A program made the translations under genes and the position numbers. A DNA stretch of 40,168 nucleotides from Kipferlia bialata (taxonomy: Eukaryota; Fornicata): positions 1,213 to 41,380 of the forward strand of contig BDIP01000031.1 in assembly GCA_003568945.1 (NCBI GenBank). Reading direction: 5' to 3'. The notes beneath the pieces were generated by a model that saw only the letters and a list, made by a program, of their open reading frames with translations, was not told where the DNA came from and did not search any database. Positions 10,501-21,200 of this stretch are shown in pieces; positions within the stretch are counted from its first letter, which is position 1, and each line of letters opens with the position of its first letter.

Positions 10501-11478
10501 GCACTCCTATATACCAAGTAGACATAGATAGTGCATGTATATATATACAAATATATATATATACCCGTGATGTCTGGCTGTGCCCCCAGGGTGGTGTAGT
10601 GATATACTACTAATGTAGCATGTATCTATATATATCGATGCATACCCGTGATGTCTGGCTGTGCCCCCAGGGTGGTGGCACTGGAGAAGGTGGGGGAGGA
10701 GGCACCGTCCTGGGGGTGAGGGATTAATATATATATAGTATATCATAGTATATGTACATTATAGTATATATATATATATGGGTGGGTTAATAGATGTGGG
10801 GGAGGAGGCACCATCCTGGGGGTCAGGGAGCATAGGTATATATATGCCACTTTTATATATATACATGAATATATCTTACACCCTATATCCACGTATAGTC
10901 ATCTACTTACCTGCGTGACGTGCATCTCCCAGAGGTCTGTCAGGCCCATGCCCCCATAGATGAGGCACATCGGGTCACTGGGGTGAGGACAAGGAGGAAG
11001 GTGAAGGTGAAAGACAGGGAGATGATGGGGGAGGGGGGAGGAGAGAGAGAGAGAGCTGTCGTCATAGATGAGGCAAATGGGTCATTAGGGGGGGGGTATA
11101 TCAGGAAGAGAGACAGAGACAGAGAGACAGAGAAGTGGTCGAGCACATCAGTGGGACTGCTGGAGGAAATAGAGTGAACACTCTTGGGGGGGAGGTTCAG
11201 AGGGGGAGAGAGAGAGAGTGTGTGTGAGAGAGAGAATGAACAGATGACCCATACACCCATGGGAGGAGAGAGAGAGATCTGTGAATCCATATGTATGATA
11301 TATCAATCTGCAGCAGTGACTCACTCTGTGTCTGGGATGAACTGTATCACATCTAGATCTATAATGGGGAGTGGTAAATACATATATGAGTGAATATGGC
11401 AAGGTATGTGTGGCTATGACTCACTCTGTGTCTGGGATGAATTCTATCACATGGCCCTCTCTCTTGGGAGGGGGGGTC
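119..11478 (-). CDS. Gene A: kelch-repeat, Cys-rich, multi-pass membrane protein (partial at both ends)
   Basis: Spliced gene of 48 visible exons (about 3,905 coding bases, 1,301 residues, mean exon 81 bases). Exons, 5' to 3': 11478-11425, 10977-10911, 10709-10646, 10155-10077, 9943-9885, 9816-9764, 9691-9619, 9556-9459, 9399-9321, 9137-8972, 8707-8597, 8481-8394, 8278-8224, 8089-8039, 7899-7758, 7627-7547, 7407-7346, 7259-7184, 6984-6917, 6857-6722, 6407-6338, 5977-5778, 5677-5631, 5457-5380, 5208-5132, 4963-4773, 4509-4475, 4395-4316, 4254-4161, 4044-3946, 3865-3773, 3704-3631, 3520-3481, 3318-3259, 3097-3004, 2803-2695, 2617-2549, 2366-2281, 2196-2114, 1757-1693, 1499-1444, 1311-1279, 1154-1100, 1035-954, 885-802, 726-676, 507-438, 186-119. 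All junction phases agree. Order: kelch blades, GCC2/GCC3-like Cys-rich segment, helix, short loop, helix, beta-rich domain. The first visible exon follows an acceptor and the last ends at a donor, so start and stop lie outside. Inference: a cell-surface protein. Individual splice choices could be wrong where echoes offer alternatives. Confidence 0.85.
161..350 (-). repeat. Three-copy acceptor-side echo of exon 186-119
   Basis: The exon start at 161-191 recurs at 243-274 and, more diverged, at 319-350, about 80 bases apart, separated by GA tracts. Confidence 0.8.
1471..1626 (-). repeat. Acceptor-side echo of exon 1499-1444
   Basis: The exon start coding THECAWQ (1471-1510) recurs at 1585-1626 with a canonical CTGACCCCCAG acceptor. 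TA and TG microsatellites lie between. Confidence 0.85.
1513..1563. repeat. TA and TG microsatellites in a gene A intron
   Basis: A TA tract is followed directly by a TG tract, between the two copies of the exon 1499-1444 start. Confidence 0.95.
1804..2140 (-). repeat. Four-copy donor-side echo of exon 2196-2114
   Basis: A 22-base exon end is identical at 2111-2140 (the real exon end), 2011-2040, 1911-1941 and 1810-1840, about 100 bases apart. Intronic copies are bounded by TTAG or ATAG and GTGAGT or GTGGGT, so each looks like a 23-base cassette exon. TA microsatellites fill the spaces. Confidence 0.9.
2549..2617 (-). other. Transmembrane helix 2 of gene A
   Basis: The exon encodes YYLFGGAMAVSLLIGFY flanked by KDN. 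The previous exon (2803-2695) is a polar loop of about 36 residues ending TRIGGYFSL. A conserved Gly-rich entry just before a membrane helix and a following beta-rich lumenal domain is loosely reminiscent of ERGIC-type or P2X-type proteins, but this is only a resemblance. With the kelch part outside, this helix returns the chain outside. Confidence 0.7.
2857..3198 (-). repeat. Echoes of both edges of the membrane-helix exon 3097-3004
   Basis: The exon end (3001-3029) recurs at 2857-2884, and the acceptor plus exon start (3081-3107) recurs at 3174-3198. Both sides of one exon are therefore echoed into its two flanking introns. Confidence 0.85.
3004..3097 (-). other. Transmembrane helix 1 of gene A
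   Basis: This exon encodes about 31 residues with an uninterrupted hydrophobic core, YIVAGVLCVCLAAMLLC, preceded by Arg and followed by YPVR. It lies directly after an acidic, Pro-rich linker exon (3318-3259). Both edges have echoes: a donor-side copy at 2857-2884 and an acceptor-side copy at 3174-3198. Confidence 0.8.
3481..4044 (-). other. Cys-rich GCC2/GCC3 (ephrin-receptor-like) segment of gene A
   Basis: Four consecutive exons carry the pattern of the GCC2/GCC3 or ephrin-receptor-like Cys-rich repeat: CTPCPMGTYKSG, then CVTCADGYYSQ with CTPCPEGTHAFY, then CQPC before DDEYCPIG. The CxPCPxGTY signature is diagnostic for the family, which occurs in extracellular stalks. It sits between the propeller and the first membrane helix, as expected for an ectodomain stalk. 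Disulfide pairing is inferred. Confidence 0.8.
4670..4800 (-). repeat. Donor-side echo of exon 4963-4773
   Basis: The exon end and GTAGGG donor at 4768-4800 recur with several changes at 4670-4700. Confidence 0.75.
5021..5158 (-). repeat. Donor-side echo of exon 5208-5132
   Basis: About 30 bases coding VDNAAIPVQ plus GT at 5126-5158 recur at 5021-5055 with one or two changes. Confidence 0.85.
6050..6363 (-). repeat. Five-copy donor-side echo of a kelch exon end
   Basis: The end of exon 6407-6338 (coding MWRFDLRSK, then GT) recurs at 6271-6307, 6201-6237, 6127-6170 and 6051-6090, about 75-80 bases apart and separated by TA-rich intron. Each copy starts after a TAAC-(C)TAG acceptor-like site and ends AAG before GTATAG or GTACAG. 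Two copies are 27 bases, in frame, coding VWRFDLRSK; two are 29 bases. Confidence 0.9.
6394..6680 (-). repeat. Four-copy acceptor-side echo of the same kelch exon
   Basis: The acceptor and first 13 bases of exon 6407-6338 (CACCCCCAG then CTATGCCTATGG) recur upstream in its intron at 6481-6507, 6561-6590 and, diverged, 6661-6680. Copies at 6481 and 6561 keep a GT directly after the exon fragment. Confidence 0.9.
6966..7103 (-). repeat. Acceptor-side echo of exon 6984-6917
   Basis: The acceptor and exon start (6966-6993) recur at 7073-7103 with one or two changes. Confidence 0.8.
8668..8912 (-). repeat. Three-copy acceptor-side echo of exon 8707-8597
   Basis: The exon start (coding YLCQVYLD) at 8668-8715 recurs almost exactly at 8776-8826 and, decayed, at 8886-8912. 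The 8776-8826 copy has the better acceptor (CTGACCCCCAG) but no long open frame after it, so which copy is spliced is open. Confidence 0.85.
8719..8745. repeat. TA microsatellite in a gene A intron
   Basis: Pure TA tract between two copies of the exon 8707-8597 start. Similar tracts lie at 10210-10233 and 10762-10780. Confidence 0.95.
10127..10274 (-). repeat. Acceptor-side echo of exon 10155-10077
   Basis: About 30 bases (acceptor and start of exon, coding YSCGWTHDG) at 10127-10160 recur at 10241-10274, 113 bases away in the upstream intron. Confidence 0.85.
10385..10680 (-). repeat. Four-copy donor-side echo of exon 10709-10646
   Basis: The exon end coding TTLGAQPDIT plus its GT recurs at 10561-10597, 10460-10494 and 10385-10420. 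Eighteen bases are identical in all four. The copies lack an AG at their left edge, so they echo only the donor. Confidence 0.9.
10690..10828 (-). repeat. Acceptor-side echo of exon 10709-10646
   Basis: The CACCCCCAG acceptor and the first 20 or so exon bases (10690-10722) recur at 10796-10828 with one or two changes. The same exon is also echoed on its donor side. Confidence 0.85.
10956..11095 (-). repeat. Acceptor-side echo of exon 10977-10911
   Basis: About 25 bases at 10956-10990 (coding DPMCLIY) recur with changes at 11062-11095 in the upstream intron, beside GA tracts. Confidence 0.8.
11317..11452 (-). repeat. Donor-side echo of exon 11478-11425
   Basis: The exon end coding FIPDT and its GTGAGTC donor (11415-11452) recur at 11317-11352 with a few changes. 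Confidence 0.85.
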
Positions 11479-11923
11479 CTGGGGGTGGGGGGGGGGGGGA
11501 TAGAGAAGGGGGGGGGGGGGGGACAGAGNNNNNNNNNNNNNNNNNNNNNNNNNNNNNNNNNNNNNNNNNNNNNNNNNNNNNNNNNNNNNNNNNNNNNNNN
11601 NNNNNNNNNNNNNNNNNNNNNNNNNNNNNNNNNNNNNNNNNNNNNNNNNNNNNNNNNNNNNNNNNNNNNNNNNNNNNNNNNNNNNNNNNCAGTGTCACTC
11701 TGTGCCTCACTCTGATTCCCCCCCCCCCCCACTCTCTCTCTCTCACTCTACTCTCACTCCAAGGGACTGTCTCCCTCCAGTTCCTGTTTCACTTTGTGAT
11801 GTCTTCATTATTCTCCCTATCTTTCTCTCTCCCCCCCCCTTCTCATCTTCAGGGACCCTGTCTCCCTCCAGTACCTGTTCCACCATGTACTCTCTCTCTC
11901 CCCCCCCCCTCTCTCACTCCCAG
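11479..11923. other. Region between genes A and B with missing first exons
   Basis: Apart from the N run it contains a polypyrimidine acceptor region of gene A on the minus strand (11479-11522), CT and C tracts, and two acceptor-side echoes of the first visible gene B exon (11751-11793 and 11841-11890). Promoters of A and B are expected but not visible. Confidence 0.6.
11529..11689. other. Sequencing gap (161 N) between divergent genes A and B
   Basis: The gap is flanked on the left by long G runs (11465-11522) and on the right by a C run near 11720. Such tracts are hard to sequence and the G side could form a G-quadruplex. Both gene A and gene B lack their 5' exons here. Confidence 0.95.
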
Positions 11924-11958
11924 AGACCCTGTCTCCCTCCAGTACCTGTTCCACTCTG
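11751..11958 (+). repeat. Three-copy acceptor-side echo of the first visible gene B exon
   Basis: The exon start coding DPVSLQYLFH (11914-11958) recurs upstream at 11841-11890 and 11751-11793. CT and C tracts separate the copies. Confidence 0.85.
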
Positions 11959-12233
11959 TGCTGTACATACCTGAGTCAGAGAGGGTGGACTCAGAGTACT
12001 TCATGTATGCAATGTACGTTAGTAATCTCAGTATTTCTCTTCCGACTTTTTCCTCTCTGTTTCCTCTCTCTTTCCTTCCTCTCTCTTCTTCTTCTCACTT
12101 GGAGGGTCTGACGTTGTCTGCAACCTGCTAAGCTCACTTCATTCTCTCTATGTGTAATTATCTTTCTCTCTCTACCTCCTTCTAACACATCAGAGGCTCT
12201 GATGCTGTCTCCATCATGGATTCACTACTCTTC

Positions 12234-12274
<41 letters not shown>

Positions 12275-15200
12275 TCTTTGACTTTTTCTTATGCCCAGAG
12301 GCTCTGACGCTGTCTCCATCATGGGTGACACCCTTGTGGTCTGTGACGAGAAGAGCCACAACCAGGTACATATCCTATGTGGTATACACTCTATCATATA
12401 TAGATTCTCTATGTGTTATAGTGTCACAACCAGGTATATATATCCTATACTTTTAACACTACACTCTCTATGTTGGAATCTCACAGCCAGAGCACCACCA
12501 TGGCATCAGGAACGGTCTTTGTGTACAGGTACATCATACACCCACGATATTAGTCTTTCAACAGTCTAGTCCTATTGATCCCCATATTTGCCCTTACTCT
12601 TTCGTTCTCTCTATCCATTCTTCTCCTATCTCTATACCTCTATCTATCTATATACACACTTACCCCTCAGATACCAGTCTGGTACTGACACCTGGGACTT
12701 GGTCACACAGATAGGTATGGTGCACATATATATACATACAGTATCCATCTGTAGTATCATTCACACCATTTTGTAACTGCTAGGGATTCAGCAATACAGA
12801 ATATAGTGGTATATGTATATGTATATATTTGCATATATATTCATCTTCTTACCCCAGACAACACCTTTGGGGCTGCTGGTGATGACATGACAGGGTTCGC
12901 TGCGGCAGCCACCCTACTCACAGAGACACAGGTGCAGATATACACATATGTATACATATAGTTTCATCTCATTATCTACTCCTTAATAATTATCGGTTGT
13001 TTCTCGGTATATACCTCTAGACAAATTCGTTTGACTACTTACAATCCACTACGGGTTAACTAATTCCAGCTCCTTCTCTCCGATGACATGTAGACTCTAT
13101 TGGGAATAGATATATATATACATATATTCATGTGTATATATATGTTAGTGTTATATATTAATATGTATTCTCATTGCAGCTCCTTGTCTCCGATGACCTG
13201 TATGGCGAGGCCAACAGGGGAAGGGCACATCTGTACACATGTGGGTACACGGATGGTGACACTGATGTGTATGAGTGTACCCACTCCATGTTCATAGAGC
13301 CACCCACAGACTGCATGCCAGGGTCATGCTGGATGGGTTAGTGTCATTGTTCTATATGCTCTCTCTCTCTATATATATATATATACTGCGCAGGTCAGTG
13401 CGATCTCTACTTACATCTAGGTCACACCTTCAACACCGACCCCTCCGACCCCTCTATGCTGGCCATGGGTATAGTCACGCAGAGGGGGAGGAACAAATTC
13501 AATATGGTGTCAGGTACTCCTGCCTAACTGTGTGTATATACCTGTATATTATTACCTATATACCACATATATGTACCATTGCATATTGTATCAACACATA
13601 TACGAGTATTTCTTAGTCTATATGCTCTCACTCTTAGAGCGTTGGACCACCACCGTGTACACCCTAGACCTGGATGCCCTGACCTACACATACATCACGA
13701 TACCCAATCCAGAGGGGGATGGATATCAGGTTAGCAGTATGTATACTGTATATTATCTAAACATATACGATGTGGGTACGATATTTACCCAGACGGATGG
13801 GCCAAAGCTTAATATGCGTATATTTAGACCTCCGACACCTCCATCAGTATACCCTGAGGGAGATGGGTAGAAGGGTAGCAGAGTATATATGGGTAGGGTA
13901 CAATTTATCAACCTACCTAACCCCCAGGTCCCAGAGGTAGCAGGTGTTGTTGTCAGTGGAGGGTTCATGGGGAGCATACTGGAAGAGACTGGAACTGGGG
14001 TATGTCTCTGTGTGATTTTTCTACATATGACTTCATACATTTGCATGTACCAGACTCAATGAGACATTGTACATCTCTTGACCCCAGGAGTCAGAGTACA
14101 ATGCAATGTACCACCGTAACTCTGCCAATGAGTGGATACTTGACCAGAAGATAACCAGTGACATATGCACAGCAGGTATACTCGGTGACTCCTCAATATT
14201 CCGCGCTGTCCCTGTGTTGACTCTAGACTTTCAGAGTCTAAGCATCAACGTGCATTTGTATATTAATATTATTATTATAGAGAATGAAATAACGTATATA
14301 CTGTTTCATCCGGATTTACCCCAGGCTCACCCGTGCCCTACTGCCAGGCAGGTGGCTTTGGAGGGGACATGGTCCTGTCACCCCCAGATGAGGAGACTGG
14401 ATGTGAGTGACCTTCAGTATAGTATGCAGCCTGTCTAATTGGATTACTCCTATTGATATGATTGATATCTATGTTGGAGGGGACATGGTCCTATCACCCC
14501 CAGACGCCATAACAGGACGTTAGTGGCATTGAGATATATTTACAGCCAGTCTAATTGGTTCACTACTGTTATTATATATATATGGAAGTTATCATTGTTG
14601 TGAGACCAATTATTATTGCGACTATGGATAAGTATATAACTTTGGTGCTAACCCTCAGTCCCCACCCTGGCCCTGTACTCAGACAGCTGCTCCCAGTCTC
14701 TAGACCCAAGGTATCCCATGTATGTTATACCGGTGTATTGTATGTTACTCTGGACCCCAGGTATCCCATGCCTGGAATATCGGTGTATTGCATGATAGTA
14801 TGTGATACTCTCTCTCTTTTCTTTTGTACTGTTGGTGGAGGTGATGTGTTCCCCTCAGCCACTCTATATTCTATTCATGTATATATATGTGTATGTACTT
14901 CTATGTTCCTCTAATATCCAGTGGCTGTGTCGTGTTCCTGACCCCCACCCCCATCCCCGGTGCTGACCCTGAGACAGAGAGTGCATACACATGGGGTGTT
15001 GTGGGGGGGATAGAGTCACTCGCACCAGGTATGGGTATACACACGCACACATATGTACATATAACCCTCACTCTCTCTATATGTGTATATTATCTTACCT
15101 CAGATGGCTCCAGCATGGGTGTGTACATGGTGTTCCCATCAGCAGATACTATGCTCACAAGGTACGTTGAATACACTTACTCTCTCTCTCTATATATATG

Positions 15201-18200
15201 TATAAATATGTGTGTGTGTTTGCCTTCCTCATATCATGCTCTTAGGGTATCAAGATGCACTCTATGCATCTTTTCGCATTTTCATGTTCTTGATACAATG
15301 TTCAATGAGTTTGTTTGACCAAGTGAATAGGACACAGTCAGAGTATATCCACTCTTCCACGCTCTTCCACCTATCACCTTGACAGGTTTGCCACCATATA
15401 CATACCTCACCCTCAGTGTATCAAAGAGTGCAGACCTCCTAGGCATATCCATCAACGCCTCAGATGTCGTTTCCCCTGTTCCAACATCGGTCACAACCAC
15501 CCCAGAGGCAGCTGAGGTAAGGATATTCCTGCGGGGTGTTCTTAGCAAATACATCATATGCAGCATATTCTTCATAATGGCAATAATGGTTTAGACACAG
15601 CTTCAGATTGGGCATTCATATGGATATCTACACTTTCCTAACAATAGATTGGTAGGTACATACTGGACGACCTGACCCTCCACTTCTACACGGAGAGTGG
15701 TCAGGTGGCATATGATAGCACAGCCACTGTGACCCTGGCGATCCCCGATCTCCAGACCGTTATGGGTACGTTGTTATATCACGCTACTGATAGCGGAAGA
15801 GATGTAAACTCATCTTCTCACCCTTCCTAGAGTGTACCCCTGTGGATGGCGCCTATCTAGTGGATTCCCTGCAGTTACCCATCGATGCACAGGTGGAGGC
15901 TGGGGTGACACTGGACATGACGGCCACATACTTCAGGTATGTTCTGTTGTGTAGTAGGAGTCCATTTACTGACAAGTAAAACCTTACTTTAGCATGTTAC
16001 TCAGGACATATTTAGTAAGAAGACTCTTTTCATATTTTGTTTGCTTCTTCTGAGTCTCTGACTAGTAGTCAGTGACTACCATGCATTGCGATACGCTCTC
16101 ACCTCTCAGTGGTACAGGCACCCAGTATTACGCATCCCCTGACAGCGTGATTGTCATGGACACACAGCTCCCCAGTGCATATGGACCCACATCCTCTGCA
16201 ACAGTGTCACCCACCTACCTGTCACTACCAGCGGGTACCACTCACACATTCTCTACCGTGTTGCACAACGAGTATGGTGCAGTTGTCTGTGACAAGCGTG
16301 ATGTGTCACTGACAACCTCATCTGCTACCGGGGAGGCACACCCATTGGCAGTGTATGATGATGCCAGTTGTATCTACTCGCAGTCATTGACAGTGTCTGT
16401 GGGTGATGCAGTTTATGTACTCACATATATGGATGAGGCTGGTCAGCCCGCATTCACCCAGGCCAACACGCTCACATTCTCTTCACCCAATGACGTGACT
16501 GGTGCGTATATATTTGTTTATAATTATTGGATATTCTATATATATGTGTCCCAACCTCCTTCTTCTCACCCCAGGTGTCTCTGTCTCCCCCATCTCCTGT
16601 CAGCTCTACATGCCACAGAGATTCGAGGTGTCACTCAGTGACTCAGAGGGCAACAAGGTTAGGAACTACAATCTAAATACATATACCATACCACACACTG
16701 CAGCACCTCTCTTTGTGTAGTACAGTATACCACACTGTGTAACATCCAGGTCGGTGGTGACCTAGTCAGTGTCTACTTGGGGTGGGCTAGACCTACAAAC
16801 CCTTCTGCCCCCTTGGACACAGAGCCTGACACTGAGTCTCTGACCCCGCTGTCCTGGAGTGCAGTTGACTCTGTGTTCTGTGGCTTGACCACTGTGCAGA
16901 GTGATGAGCATACGGCACTAGAGGTGTACACCAGGGACAGTGACTCTGGGGTATATACTCTAGTAGGCACAGTCTCTGTAGACGTGGTAGAGCCATTGGC
17001 GGGTCTCGCAACGGTATCAGGGTGAGTGAGACATTATGTATTTCTTGCACATAGTAAATATCTCACATGACGTGTATTCACCTTTTTACGTCTCTCATCC
17101 AGTGTCCCAGGACGTGCCTTGTCAGGACCCCTAACATCATCACCCATGGAGTACAATGTAGACAGCTCAGACAATACGGTACGGATGACCAATTGAATGT
17201 ATCCAACATTCTATATCCTCACAATAAGGGTGACTCTGTCTCCTCTCAGATACAGGGTTTCTTGAATATGAATGTGGTAGTTCATCTGTCTTCTCATCCA
17301 AGGGAGTTGCTGTCTCCAGTCAGATGCTGTTCAGCCTGGACCTTGACCTGCTTCAGGTCACCTCCTACCTAGTGCAGTACTACACTGACAAGACTGACGA
17401 GCATGGCTATGTCTCATTCGATGTGCTTGATACAGAGCCTCTCTGGGTGGAGTATCCATCTGACGAATACGACCAGGTATCTTAAGTCAGCTGTCCTCTG
17501 CAATTCGATGTCTAGTAGTGTAGCGGTTCTTCACCATTTGTATTACTGACCTCTAGGAGGCTTTCACCATGGCATTCGACCCATCCACCGGGTATCTGGC
17601 TGTCTGCAGAAGAGCTGATACCCCTGGCGACAGTGGTGTCTATATCTACACTGTAGACAGAGAGACAGGGGTATTGTCAAAGGTAGGTGTCTAGCAGTGA
17701 ATCCATTGAGTATCATTGTGTTTCATCCTGACCCAAGGAGTTGTTCCTAACCACTCCAAAGCCCACCTATTTGGCTGGTAACTGTGCCATGAGGGATGGT
17801 GTTCTTGCCGTATCCAACATGGATGGCATGTACATATATGTGGTTGAGAACGGACTCTGGAGGCTGGATGCAGACCTGGATATTGACACAGGCCCTCGAG
17901 GAGGTGTATGTATACGCCAAGGTGGATGGTGTCTGGACTCGCACCCACACCATTGCCAACCCCTTTGGGTCTCCAAAGGAGGGAACAGGACTCTTTGGAG
18001 CCTCCGTTGCCATCGATGGGGATCTGGTCTCTGCAGGTTTGTATGTACAATGATGGTTGTGTGTCTATCCTTCTTTAGTGTGCGACCTTGTCTCTTCTTC
18101 CATTGTGAATGGGTATCTGTGTGTTCCATCACTTTCAGCACCTATCTAACCCTTCAGTGGATAACATGCCTGTCTCGTGCCAGGATAAGGCACACAAGAC

Positions 18201-21200
18201 AGAGGTTGGAAGGACAACAGGAGTGTTCAGGTACTAGTAGTAGTTAGCTGTGACTATGTAGGTACTAGTAGATCGAGATCGATGCAGATATGTATGTATA
18301 TCTGTAACCCCTTTTAGAATGTATGAATCACCAGGGTCCCTCTCACTCTTCCTTTCTGTCTTGTATTGTATCCCCCACCGTAGGCTGAATGATGATGGTA
18401 CATCAGAGCGCCTAGACACCGTGTGCTACACTGAGGATGCAAAGAACACAGGGGCTGGTATTGGTGGTAGTATGCAGCTGAGGGATGGTACCCTTGTCAC
18501 AACATCCCTAACCCTCAACACCGTGTACATTCACACGTTGCGAGAGGGGTCAGACACACTTCAACTGGTCAGGTATCTTGTTATATTCCATACATATATA
18601 TACCCCAGAGTGTGTTCTGTTTCGTGTTCGAGTCTGCTCTATGTACTCATTGACCCTTAGGTCTCTGGTATATGCCCCTGGGAGTGACGTTGACCCAACC
18701 CACTCTACCCTTGGATACTTCACGGCATTCGCTGGAGAGACTGTCTTTGTCTCCAGTGTGTATGTACTCGAGGATGGTGCCATATCCGCTGACTTCCATG
18801 ACACCACTATAGCTCTGCTGTACAGTGGGATCAAGGACGACCCCTACCTAGGCAGCATATCAGTAGACCCCACCGACCTGGACTGCCAGACTGACAGTGT
18901 GGTCTTCACTGTGTCGCTCTATGATGCCAGTGGTGCACTGCTGACTAGTGACCTTACCTCTGACATTGCAGTGGCATGGGGCACAACAGGTGCTGATTTA
19001 CATCTAGAATAGTATTGAATGGATATACTAATCTATGCCAAGTGTATGAGTCTTCAGAGTTTCAGTAGGGGTCTCTTCTTACACCAGTCCCCGACAGTGT
19101 CACCTTCAACCCCATTGACTCCACCTATGCCTGTGCATATGGTGACACATCCAGCATGACTGCCCTACCCAGTGTCACACCTCTCTCTGTGCATGTCACA
19201 ACAGGGGGTGGGGGTCTCTATGCACTATCCCAGGATAACGCAAGTGTCCAGGTGAGTGGTAAACTGTTTTAGTATTGAACTCTCTGACATATATACTTAC
19301 CCTCCAGGTCACTGTAGACTATGGTACACCCACCACCTTTGTATGGGTGGATCCTGCCAACGCTATGTTTCCAGGGGATGCTAGGACACATGGGGTTAGT
19401 GATTTCACAAACATATATACCAGAGAGGCTACATAATGTACAGTGCACAGTGTATATAGTTTAGCGGCATCTTACTTCTCTTGCTGCCCTAACACTCAGT
19501 GCTACTTCTCCATCCTGGATGACCAAGGGATGCCCATGGTGGACCCTTCGTGTAGAATGATGGACTGCCTTGGGGCAGATTGCGATCCAGAGGATCCAGG
19601 TTGGGGATATTATTCTTTCACATATCTTCACTATTTTCATCCACATTCTATCTTCTCATATATATATATATATATTCTATATTTACTCTACTCACCAGAC
19701 AGATGCCTTCTGGGAGTATCTGTCATTCGACCTTGACAGAGGAGCATGGACATCAGACATCTATGAGCACGAGACCTGCCTCGAGGTATGCCTGTCACTA
19801 TACTGTACACGAGATTGGTTTAGCGTTTAGGGGCATATTGGTGAATGTCTCCCAATATACGCACAGTGAAAGAACTTGATAACCCTTAGGACGTGCCATA
19901 TACAGTCAAGGTGCCTGGTAGTAGTGGTGTTGACACTGACTACACCTTAGTCACAACCATCCTGTCCTACTATGGGACCCCAGACACACTGTACATGACA
20001 CCGAGGGAGGCTGTGCTAGGGCAGGACATGCAGAGTGAGTGACATGTCTGATATTACTTACTATTCATTAATTTTCTGCTTTCCGCTATCCACCCCTCTG
20101 ACCTCAGTCTCAGTCACCAGCACCGACTCGTGTGGCCTTCCTATACCTACAGACAATGGCCTCAGTGGATCGTGGTACCCAACAGGTACATACAGAATAC
20201 ACCTAAACTTCCTCTATCTTTTACGACCTACCTATCGTGTATCTCTACTCTTACCAAAGGTGTGAGGACCCTGGCTGACTTTGACGTCACTGACTCCACC
20301 TATCACTTGACATTGCCAGTTGGGTTGGACCAGCTGCTATACAGGTGCATTGCTAGAGAGTCTAGTACCTGTTACCCGTTACCATGCACTGGCGTTCTTA
20401 CCTCCTGTTGTTCTTTGGGAGCCATATTCTTACTCTCCATTCTATCTGATATCCAGTCCTGTCGTTGCCCTCACCACTCTGGGCACAGACTACTACGAGG
20501 CAGTGAATGTGTCCATGGGCACAATCACAAGGGTGGAGGTGAGGGTTGCGCTATACCATAGAGGAGCATACTTCTCACTCGTATTCTGGACGCTCTTACG
20601 ACAGATCAAGCCTGACTACATTGTGTCTGGGCCACACACGACGACCCTCATGATCACACCCTACAACGAGGTATCATCTCTGTTGAAGGGATTCTTCGTT
20701 AGTATCTCATAGTACTCTAGAGTATATGTCCATTTCCAAACGTACACCTAATAGCCCTATTATTACCATGTACTATAGTATGTTACTTACATGCCACTAA
20801 CCCCTTCAGTTTGACCATGTGATGCAGGGCGATACCTCCTTCGAGGTCACATGTGTACAGGGTGACCCAGCAGATGGGGGTGTCACTCTATACGCTGATG
20901 TGTGCATGACGTGCAGTCCAGTCGGATACAGCGTCAACTTGGAAGGTGTGTATTTCCATGTATGGAAATATCTTTACCGCGTATATTTGTGTATATTATT
21001 GTATGTCATGCATTCCAGTGGTACATCGTCAACCCTAGATGGTATGTATATATTCATATGTAGATATGGAAATCTTTGTACCAGTGTATAGTCTTGACAG
21101 ACAATCGATACCTTTCAGCTGACCCTGCAGGTCATTGGAGCACGGCTGACACTCCCTTCTCCATATCAGTCGGTTCCTTGACCACTCCGGTGTCGAGTGT

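Larger units (their letters stand above)
4161..11478 (-). other. Kelch beta-propeller region of gene A
   Basis: The first 29 visible exons encode about 845 residues carrying repeated kelch hallmarks: a hydrophobic strand ending in a Gly pair (LIYGG, LVYGG, YFGGY, YIFGGY, FLYGG, YLYGG), then a spaced Trp after a polar turn (DLWEM, ELWRYD, DIWVFW, MWRFDL). Around ten blades can be counted, more than one propeller needs, so there may be two propellers or long insertions. Acid-rich spacers (around 4880-4960 and 5400-5457) interrupt the blades. Kelch propellers generally bind proteins or glycans; no partner can be named. Exon boundaries do not track blades. Confidence 0.85.
11924..15161 (+). other. 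First FG-GAP-like beta-propeller of gene B
   Basis: Fourteen small exons encode blades of the FG-GAP type: a Phe-Gly or equivalent, a short strand, then a polar turn and an Ala/Val-rich strand. Examples are DAVSIMGDTLVVCDE, NTFGAAGDDMTGFAAA, LLVSDDLYGEANRGRAHLY and GFGGDMVLSPPDEETG. Blades usually end in an aromatic strand such as VFVYRY or TVYTLDL. Integrin-alpha propellers share this pattern. I do not see complete DxDxDG calcium loops, so metal binding is uncertain. Confidence 0.75.

Noticed and set aside
11479-11740. A gene reading through the N run
   Set aside because: Frames here consist of N, poly-Gly and poly-Pro from G and C runs; nothing supports translation.
17180-17302. An exon starting at 17250 in gene B
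   Set aside because: It is open but its phase does not match exon 17103-17178. The acceptor at 17302 has the consensus motif and restores phase 0, so 17250-17302 is intron.
17738-18036. Gene B as a pseudogene because of the frame change near 17880
   Set aside because: A phase-matching 49-base intron or one sequencing error explains it, and all 40 other exons are intact.
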